Below are positions 7,700-11,904 of a stretch of DNA of 11,904 nt, one piece after another. The number at the start of each line of letters is the position of its first letter. Within the stretch, counting starts at the first letter, position 1. Origin of the DNA: Lachnospiraceae bacterium UBA3801. GTDB lineage: Bacteria > Bacillota > Clostridia > Lachnospirales > Lachnospiraceae. The notes beneath the pieces are model-generated. The model had not been told where the DNA came from and did no database searches. It saw only the letters and a list, made by a program, of their open reading frames with translations. A program made the position numbers and the translations under genes. The stretch spans positions 1 through 11,904 of the forward strand of contig DFEN01000021.1 in NCBI GenBank assembly GCA_002368685.1. The letters run 5' to 3'.

Positions 7700-8494
7700 C
7701 TAATTTCCGCCTTCATTATCCCAATAATCATCATATGCGAAGAAGCCTTCCTGCATATCTTCATTATATATAGCATATACTCCAAGTGTGTCCTTCATTT
7801 CCAGCCATGTCCAGCTAAGGAAATCCTCTGTAACCTCTGACTTTGGTTTCTTATCAGTGTAGAGATAGAAGGTCTTGCCACCCTCTATTCCATAAGGCTC
7901 TGTGTATACGTACTTTATATCATCCTTTATTTCTTTAGTGCCATTTTCCTTAACTGTTTTGTAGTCTCCAAGCTCCATCTTGTAGGTATTATCATCAACC
8001 TTTGTTATGTTTTTGAAGGTTCCTGTGAATTCACTCTGATAAACAGTTCCATTTGGATAATCATCTCCTGTGTCGCCCATATCTGAATCACTATATAGAC
8101 CTGAGAAGCTACCATCTGACTTAACTTCAAGCATAGTACTCCATCCACCAGCACCGCTAGAGAACATGAAGCTCTTTCCCGAAGTTCCAAGTGGAAGCTC
8201 CACCGAATTTGCTGGAGCATCTTCCTTTTTATCTTCAGTAGTTTTTTCTTCAGCTTCAGTTGTTGTCGCCTCTGTAGTTGCTTCAGTCGTAGCCTCAGTT
8301 GTTGCCGTTGCTTCAGCTGTCTCCTCCTCTTTTGAATCCGCCACAACCTCTGTCGTCACCTCAGATGCTTCTTCATTCTTTTTACCCATAAAAAGATAAA
8401 TAACTCCAACTGCAATTATTCCAAGTAACGCAAGTACACCACATACGATACCTATTACCATCTTAGGGGAAGTACCCTTTTTCTCTTTACCCAT
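7700..8494 (-). CDS. Membrane-anchored surface protein with Thr/Glu linker, unknown function
   Basis: A 264-residue protein I cannot assign to a characterised family. Order of parts: a short basic N-terminus (MGKEKKGTSPK); one transmembrane segment at about residues 12-36; an acidic Thr/Ala/Glu linker at about 40-95 containing ATTE repeats; then a soluble domain of about 165 residues rich in Gly, Asp, Tyr and Phe with beta-strand character. That domain begins VELPLGTSGKSFMFSSGAGGW and includes SDGSFSGLYSDSDMGD and YPNGTVYQSEFTG. I recall similar segments in other Lachnospiraceae hypothetical proteins. The basic end is probably cytoplasmic and the domain outside. The start is firm: AAGGAGGA lies 5 nt before ATG 8494. 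There are no cysteines beyond one in the membrane segment and no obvious catalytic motif, so a structural, sensing or binding role seems likelier than catalysis. Confidence 0.85.
   Translation of the reverse strand: MGKEKKGTSPKMVIGIVCGVLALLGIIAVGVIYLFMGKKNEEASEVTTEVVADSKEEETAEATATTEATTEATTEATTTEAEEKTTEDKKEDAPANSVELPLGTSGKSFMFSSGAGGWSTMLEVKSDGSFSGLYSDSDMGDTGDDYPNGTVYQSEFTGTFKNITKVDDNTYKMELGDYKTVKENGTKEIKDDIKYVYTEPYGIEGGKTFYLYTDKKPKSEVTEDFLSWTWLEMKDTLGVYAIYNEDMQEGFFAYDDYWDNEGGN
8252..8305 (-). repeat. Coding tetrapeptide repeat (Ala-Thr-Thr-Glu) in the surface protein linker
   Basis: Residues 64-81 read ATTEATTEATTEATTTEA, four near-tandem units of 12 nt. The units use different synonymous codons (for example GCA ACA ACT GAG, GCT ACG ACT GAA, GCA ACT ACA GAG). 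The repeat is therefore kept at protein level and is not a recent DNA slippage expansion. It probably acts as an extended wall-spanning spacer. Confidence 0.8.
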
Positions 8495-8531
8495 TTTAGT
8501 CCTCCTTGTGAATTAATCCACTACGTCGATA

Positions 8532-8560
8532 ATTTTAACATTTTCAAGGTAATATAGCAA
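8532..8560 (-). promoter_or_regulatory. Candidate promoter of the surface protein gene
   Basis: On the minus strand, TTGCTA (8555-8560) and TAAAAT (8532-8537) are 17 bp apart. The -35 has four and the -10 five of six consensus bases. It lies between the upstream terminator and the AAGGAGG site at 8501-8507, where a promoter is needed, but the region is AT-rich, so chance matches are possible. Confidence 0.4.
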
Positions 8561-8594
8561 AATATTTCATATTAATTGCATCATATATAATAGT

Positions 8595-8630
8595 AAAAGA
8601 AAATAGCCCTCAAAGACTGAAGACTATTTC
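8595..8630 (-). terminator. Rho-independent terminator of the LemA-like gene
   Basis: A hairpin at 8601-8629 has 12-bp arms around a 5-nt loop. Two pairs are G-U only in minus-strand RNA and mismatched on the plus strand, so it works in the direction of the LemA-like gene. That gene stops 16 nt earlier, at 8646. The stem ends in CUAUUU and is followed by UCUUUUA. Moderate stem strength, right position and U-rich tail together make it a credible terminator. Confidence 0.75.
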
Positions 8631-8645
8631 AATTACTTTATTATA

Positions 8646-9203
8646 TTATTCATCATCTGCGGCTACAGGCGCTTCACTAGCTTCAAGGTCTCTAAAATAA
8701 TATGCAAAGTTGCCCTTGCTCTGCTTTTTATGGAATATCATGATTATATTTACCGGGAAGTTCGAAGTATAAGAATTGAACTTATTTACACATCTATTAT
8801 AAGCCAGACTTGCCTTCATAAGTTCAGCGCGGGAATTATTGAACTTCTGGAGATGAGTTGCAAAATCCTCATTCTTCTTAAGATCTGCATGCTCTTTAAG
8901 TATCTCACGTATCTTCACATCAGATTCATCCATCTTCTCAGCATTTACAGCCTGCATAGTAACCGACATTCCAAGTCCAAATGTATTCACATCCAGAACA
9001 TCCATATCAGTCTCTATGCCCTTGCCCATAATTATTTCAGCAAGTTTGCTCAGTTGAAATGCCCTGTCCCAAAGATTTCCATCTATTTCAGAACTCTTGT
9101 CTCTGATTTCAGCTTCCATTCCATTTATCTTAACAGTCAGATAAATGAATAAATAAGCCGCTATCAGCACTACGATCGCAAAGATCAGAAATGCCCACTT
9201 CAT
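8646..9203 (-). CDS. LemA-like single-pass membrane protein (divergent)
   Basis: A 185-residue protein with one N-terminal transmembrane helix (about residues 3-22) followed by a helical domain. Near the C-terminus NNSRAELMKASLAYNRCVNKFNSYTSNFP follows the LemA pattern (Asn-x-x-Arg, AYN, FN, then FP), and EIDGNLWDRAFQLSKLAEII matches the usual early helix. The expected RRHDLIPNLV-like core is poorly conserved, so it is a divergent member. LemA proteins have no settled function; links to membrane or envelope homeostasis are reported for the family. The start is uncertain. ATG 9203 is preferred because GGAGG (9210-9214) is 6 nt upstream and the predicted start of transcription is near 9230. ATG 9224 or TTG 9236 would lengthen it but lack usable spacing. 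The gene is divergent from the M23 hydrolase and ends in its own terminator. Confidence 0.78.
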   Translation of the reverse strand: MKWAFLIFAIVVLIAAYLFIYLTVKINGMEAEIRDKSSEIDGNLWDRAFQLSKLAEIIMGKGIETDMDVLDVNTFGLGMSVTMQAVNAEKMDESDVKIREILKEHADLKKNEDFATHLQKFNNSRAELMKASLAYNRCVNKFNSYTSNFPVNIIMIFHKKQSKGNFAYYFRDLEASEAPVAADDE

Positions 9204-9209
9204 CATTTT

Positions 9210-9214
9210 CCTCC
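9210..9214 (-). promoter_or_regulatory. Ribosome binding site that decides the LemA-like start
   Basis: GGAGG lies 3 nt before ATG 9206 and 6 nt before ATG 9203, which favours the latter. The other AAGGA site further upstream is only 2 nt from ATG 9224, too close for normal initiation. Confidence 0.55.
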
Positions 9215-9235
9215 GATTTTTCATGGTCCTTTGCA

Positions 9236-9244
9236 ATCATACCA
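9236..9244 (-). promoter_or_regulatory. Extended -10 promoter of the LemA-like gene
   Basis: On the minus strand TGGTATGAT is an extended -10 (TGnTATGAT). At 17-bp spacing the -35 is only TTTTAT, so the extended element would have to compensate. Transcription would begin near 9229-9230, leaving about 26 nt before ATG 9203. Confidence 0.45.
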
Positions 9245-9338
9245 CAAATGCATTTTAAATAAAAGGATAAAGAATTTTCGCCCTTGAGTCGGCACTCCAT
9301 ATTTACGTAAACTTATTGTTTCAAAAAAATCAAAAAAT

Positions 9339-9355
9339 TGTTACAAATTTGTTAA
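9339..9355 (+). promoter_or_regulatory. Putative WalR (YycF) binding box
   Basis: TGTTAC, then 5 nt, then TGTTAA: an exact match to the published WalR/YycF box, TGTWAH-N5-TGTWAH. The box ends 7 bp before the -35 of the M23 hydrolase promoter, a position suited to activation. WalRK controls peptidoglycan hydrolases in Firmicutes, including cwlO in Bacillus and pcsB in pneumococcus, whose products share the coiled-coil design of the protein encoded here. The DNA is AT-rich, so chance cannot be excluded. Whether this organism has WalR is not shown here. Confidence 0.6.
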
Positions 9356-9362
9356 TTTTTCG

Positions 9363-9391
9363 TTGCAATTATATTTTTTTTGAGATATAAT
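9363..9391 (+). promoter_or_regulatory. Sigma-A promoter of the M23 hydrolase gene
   Basis: TTGCAA (9363-9368) and a perfect TATAAT (9386-9391) are separated by 17 bp. Transcription should begin near 9398, giving a leader of about 76 nt that contains two direct repeats. Confidence 0.82.
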
Positions 9392-9418
9392 CGATTTGCA
9401 GTATACATAACGAAAAAT

Positions 9419-9451
9419 TTATGGTAAACTTCTTATGCTATTATGGTAAAC
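9419..9451 (+). repeat. Two 11-bp direct repeats in the M23 gene leader
   Basis: TTATGGTAAAC occurs at 9419-9429 and again, identical, at 9441-9451. The copies are 22 bp apart start to start, about two helical turns, just before the ribosome binding site (GGGGAG at 9460-9465). Identical copies on the same DNA face suggest a regulator site; the function is unknown. Confidence 0.7.
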
Positions 9452-9473
9452 CAAATCTTGGGGAGAAGATATT

Positions 9474-10793
9474 ATGAGATATAATCTTAAAAAAACTATC
9501 AGCGCAGTGATGGTTGGAGCAATGCTACTCGCAGCATCTCCTATACCTCTTGCCAACACAAATATTGTCTACGCAGACGAGATGTCCGACGCTGAAGCTA
9601 AAAAGGCCGACGCTCAGCAGAAGAAGAAGGATGCTCAGACTAAGCTGGAGAAGCTTGAGTCCGATAAAAAGGATGTTATGGAGCTTATCGAAGATCTCGA
9701 TAAAGAAATAACAAGCTATGAAGGAACTATCAGAGAGCTTCAGGGAAAGAGCAATACTCTTCAGGCAAAGGCAAGCGTAGCTGAGAACGAGCTTCAGATG
9801 GCATACATAGCTGAAGCTAATCAGTATGAGGCTATGAAGGAACGCATTCAGTTCGCTTACGAAAATGGCGATGCTGATTATATTGACGCGCTCGTTTCTA
9901 TCAAGGACTATGATAACGTTATTAATCAATCAGAGTACGTATCACAGGTTTCCGGTTACGATCAGAAGCAGTTAAATGATTTGCTTGAAATCGAAAAGAG
10001 CATTTCCGAATATAAGGCTACTATTTCAGATAACCTAAGCGAGGTTGCTTCACTTAAGGAAGAGGCCGAAGGTGAGCAGGGTGCACTTCAGGTTATTCAG
10101 GACGGAAAGATGGCTACACTTAAAGAGTATAATCTCGACATTGCAGCCACCGAATATACCATCGAACAGATGAATGCTATTGAAGCTGAGCAGGATGCAC
10201 AGATAGCAGCTATTGTAGCTGCCGCAAGTGCAAGACGTGCTGCTGCAGAACAGACCGTCACAAGAACAGTAACTGTTGAAGTTCCAGTTGAGACACCTGC
10301 AACAACAGCATCATCAACTGATGCAACACCTAAGAAGCAGGAAACAAAGACAGTTACTAAGGAAGTAACAGAAACTGTTCCGGCTCAGACACTTCCTTCC
10401 TATTCAGGAAGCGGTTTCATATGGCCAAGCTACACAAGAACTATTACATCCGGTTATGGACCAAGAACTTCACCTACAGCTGGCGCTTCTTCCTACCATA
10501 GAGGAATCGATATTGGCGCCTCTTATGGTTCAGGAGCTCTTGCAGCAGCAGACGGAGTCGTTTCATACGCAGGTTGGTTCTATGGTGGTGGTAACACAGT
10601 TATTATCGATCACGGAAATGGATTATCAACCCTTTACATGCACCTTTCAGGATTTGCAGTAAGCCAGGGTTCCAGCGTAAGCGCCGGACAAACAGTTGGA
10701 TATGTAGGAAGTACAGGAATATCAACAGGTCCTCATCTCCACTTTGCAGTAATGGTTGGCGGTTCATATGTTAATCCATTAGGATATTATTAA
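9474..10793 (+). CDS. Secreted coiled-coil M23 (LytM) murein hydrolase
   Basis: A 439-residue secreted protein. A Sec signal peptide (residues 1-34, likely cut after VYA) is followed by a long heptad-rich coiled coil (about 38-250, rich in Lys, Glu, Asp, Gln and Ala). A Thr/Val/Pro-rich linker (255-315) then leads to a C-terminal M23 domain (about 320-439). The zinc and catalytic residues are complete: His342 and Asp346 in HRGID, His390 in YMHLSG, His421 and His423 in HLHF. It should therefore be an active endopeptidase cutting peptide bridges, not a degenerate EnvC-type activator. The layout resembles EnvC, and PcsB or CwlO with a different catalytic domain, proteins controlled by FtsEX at the division site or sidewall; that link is inference, as ftsEX is not in the window. 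It has its own strong promoter, a WalR-type box and a terminator, so it is monocistronic. Confidence 0.93.
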   Translation: MRYNLKKTISAVMVGAMLLAASPIPLANTNIVYADEMSDAEAKKADAQQKKKDAQTKLEKLESDKKDVMELIEDLDKEITSYEGTIRELQGKSNTLQAKASVAENELQMAYIAEANQYEAMKERIQFAYENGDADYIDALVSIKDYDNVINQSEYVSQVSGYDQKQLNDLLEIEKSISEYKATISDNLSEVASLKEEAEGEQGALQVIQDGKMATLKEYNLDIAATEYTIEQMNAIEAEQDAQIAAIVAAASARRAAAEQTVTRTVTVEVPVETPATTASSTDATPKKQETKTVTKEVTETVPAQTLPSYSGSGFIWPSYTRTITSGYGPRTSPTAGASSYHRGIDIGASYGSGALAAADGVVSYAGWFYGGGNTVIIDHGNGLSTLYMHLSGFAVSQGSSVSAGQTVGYVGSTGISTGPHLHFAVMVGGSYVNPLGYY

Positions 10794-10826
10794 AATATTA
10801 TTAGATGAGAAACTCTCCTATATAAG

Positions 10827-10861
10827 AAAAGCTCGTAGCGATAATCACTACGAGCTTTTTT
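10827..10861. terminator. Bidirectional rho-independent terminator
   Basis: Perfect 12-bp arms (10827-10838 and 10848-10859, GCTCGTAG core) surround a 9-nt loop. Six T residues follow on the plus strand (10856-10861), ending the M23 gene. On the minus strand the stem ends in CUUUUCUU, which can end trpA. It lies between the two convergent stops. The rest of this gap (10862-10931) is AT-rich with nothing I can identify. Confidence 0.92.
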
Positions 10862-10931
10862 CTATGTTATCATTTGTTATTATTTGTTTTCATTTATTAG
10901 TTTATCTTTAGTTTACTTATAGCTTGGAATA

Positions 10932-11699
10932 TTACATTCCAGCCTTCATTTCCCTAACATACTCTGCAAGCTTCTCCGGAGCATTTACTCCTTCACTTGC
11001 TACTATTCTGACCATAGCTGATCCTACTATAACTCCATCAGCCACCTTAGACATTTTAGCCGCCTGCTCAGGAGTGCTAATTCCAAAGCCTATCGCAGCA
11101 GGAGTATCTGTTGCTTCCTTGATAAGCTTAACTATCGACTCAAGGTCCGTCTTAATCTCGCTTCTAACACCTGTTACGCCAAGGGAGGATACAACATAAA
11201 TGAAGCCCTTTGCCTGCGATGCTATTTCCTTGATTCTATCTTCACTAGTCGGAGCAATCATGGAAATGAAATCCATTCCATACTTTGCTGCCACCTCATC
11301 GAACTCATGTCTTTCCTCGAATGGACAGTCCGGAATGATAATTCCATCAGCACCAGCCTCTGACGCATTCTTAAAGAATCTGTCTGCTCCATAATGGAAA
11401 ACCGGATTTGCATAGGTCATGAAAACAATTGGAATATCCACATCCTTTCTGACTTCTTTCAGCAGATCAAAAACCTTATCTGTTGTCATCCCAGCTTCAA
11501 GAGCTCTAATATCAGCCTCCTGAATAACAGGTCCTTCAGCTATCGGATCCGAGAAAGGAATTCCTATCTCTATAAGATCCGCTCCCGCCTCTGCTACAGC
11601 CTTGAAGTTCTTAACACTGGTTTCAAAGTCTGGATCTCCGGCAGTCAAAAAAGCAATAAATGCTTTCTTATTTTCAAATGCTTTATATATATTACTCAT
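10932..11699 (-). CDS. trpA: Tryptophan synthase alpha subunit
   Basis: Cleaves indole-3-glycerol phosphate to indole and glyceraldehyde 3-phosphate, passing indole through a tunnel to TrpB; it acts in the cytosol as part of the alpha2-beta2 complex. The 255-residue TIM barrel shows AFLTAGDPD, LIEIGIPFSDP with catalytic Glu44 (Glu49 of E. coli), VSSLGVTGVRSE (phosphate-binding loop) and GFGIST/VIVGSAMV. The second catalytic acid, Asp60 in E. coli, is replaced by Glu55 in the segment PIAEGPVIQ, a conservative change that I believe also occurs in related Firmicutes. ATG 11699 has GAGG 8 nt upstream. It follows trpB by 46 nt and is the last gene of the trp operon, ending at the shared terminator. 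Confidence 0.96.
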   Translation of the reverse strand: MSNIYKAFENKKAFIAFLTAGDPDFETSVKNFKAVAEAGADLIEIGIPFSDPIAEGPVIQEADIRALEAGMTTDKVFDLLKEVRKDVDIPIVFMTYANPVFHYGADRFFKNASEAGADGIIIPDCPFEERHEFDEVAAKYGMDFISMIAPTSEDRIKEIASQAKGFIYVVSSLGVTGVRSEIKTDLESIVKLIKEATDTPAAIGFGISTPEQAAKMSKVADGVIVGSAMVRIVASEGVNAPEKLAEYVREMKAGM

Positions 11700-11745
11700 A
11701 TGTTCTACCTCTTATATAGAAATATTCACTCAGACAAATGTGAGA

Positions 11746-11904
11746 TTATTCGTAAATGTCTACTCCACGATAACGCGCTATAGCTGCAACGTCCTTATCA
11801 CCACGACCAGAGATAGTGCATACTATTATGCTATCCTTTGGCATCTTAGGCGCTATCTTAAGCACATGTGCAACCGCGTGACTACTCTCAATTGCAGGGA
11901 TAAT
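11746..11904 (-). CDS. trpB: Tryptophan synthase beta subunit, C-terminal end
   Basis: PLP enzyme that condenses indole with serine to form tryptophan. Only the last 52 codons and the stop are in the window; the gene continues past the right edge. The visible part, [16 protein letters not shown] followed by [20 protein letters not shown] and ending VDIYE, is the highly conserved TrpB C-terminus. It includes the Glu of PAIESSHA next to the active site and the SGRGDKD segment whose Ser contacts the PLP ring nitrogen. trpA follows after 46 nt, so both are in one transcript. Confidence 0.96.
   Translation of the reverse strand: MIPAIESSHAVAHVLKIAPKMPKDSIIVCTISGRGDKDVAAIARYRGVDIYE

Noticed and set aside
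8005..8399. Alternative frames over the surface protein linker (a Gln/Leu/Arg-rich one on the minus strand and a Ser/Val/Ala-rich one on the plus strand)
   Set aside because: Their low complexity is produced by the 12-nt ATTE coding repeat read in other frames.
9398..9473. Cyclic-di-AMP (ydaO-type) riboswitch before the hydrolase gene, since such switches often precede wall hydrolases
   Set aside because: The predicted leader is about 76 nt, too short, and I see none of the conserved paired elements.
11700..11745. Possible attenuator or regulatory leader between trpB and trpA
   Set aside because: Only 46 nt with a 4-bp inverted repeat. trp attenuators or T-boxes sit before the first trp gene, which is outside the window.
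1..11904. Mobile element, phage, CRISPR, toxin-antitoxin or anti-phage defence system
   Set aside because: All identifiable genes are core housekeeping or envelope genes in intact order. I found no integrase or transposase motif, spaced repeat array, attachment-site repeat or clear shift in composition.

Overview
The window looks like chromosomal DNA of a low-GC, Gram-positive anaerobe of the class Clostridia, most likely family Lachnospiraceae (Butyrivibrio, Pseudobutyrivibrio or Roseburia type). This rests on protein character: an ATP-type PEP carboxykinase, a secreted coiled-coil M23 hydrolase, Thr/Glu-linker surface proteins and a DUF885 lipoprotein. It also rests on strong AGGAGG-type ribosome binding sites and AT-rich intergenic DNA. 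The genus is inference. I see no phage, transposon, CRISPR array, rRNA or tRNA gene. All genes lie on the minus strand except the M23 hydrolase.

Layout. (1) 1-391: the start of pckA, with a good promoter and a leader hairpin at 449-519. (2) 558-2477: a secreted DUF885 metallopeptidase-like lipoprotein. (3) 2545-7646: a compact minus-strand run, read in the order dCMP deaminase, a 72-residue conserved hypothetical protein, tsaE, tsaB, rimI, rnz, tsaD, ispD. Gaps are 1 to 26 nt, and rimI/rnz overlap by 4 bp. (4) 7700-8494: a membrane-anchored surface protein with an Ala-Thr-Thr-Glu repeat linker. (5) 8646-9203: a divergent LemA-like membrane protein with its own terminator. (6) 9204-9473: a divergent regulatory region with a near-consensus sigma-A promoter, an exact match to the WalR (YycF) box, and two 11-bp direct repeats 22 bp apart. 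(7) 9474-10793: a secreted coiled-coil/M23 murein hydrolase on the plus strand. (8) 10827-10861: a shared terminator between convergent genes. (9) 10932-11904: trpA complete and the end of trpB, the distal end of a trp operon.

How the genes work together. tsaE, tsaB and tsaD, with the usual companion rimI, encode the tRNA N6-threonylcarbamoyladenosine (t6A37) machinery apart from TsaC/Sua5. RNase Z, which cuts tRNA 3' trailers, sits inside this group, so the core of the long run is a tRNA-maturation cluster with nucleotide (dCMP deaminase) and isoprenoid (ispD) housekeeping genes at its edges. The M23 hydrolase is built like PcsB, CwlO or EnvC (coiled coil plus hydrolase). An exact WalR-type box just upstream of its -35 suggests control by the essential WalRK cell-wall two-component system.

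Most of the window is ordinary core genome. The items worth following up are regulatory (the WalR-type box, the 22-bp-phased repeats, the pckA 5' hairpin) and two uncharacterised proteins (the 72-residue protein and the 264-residue surface protein).
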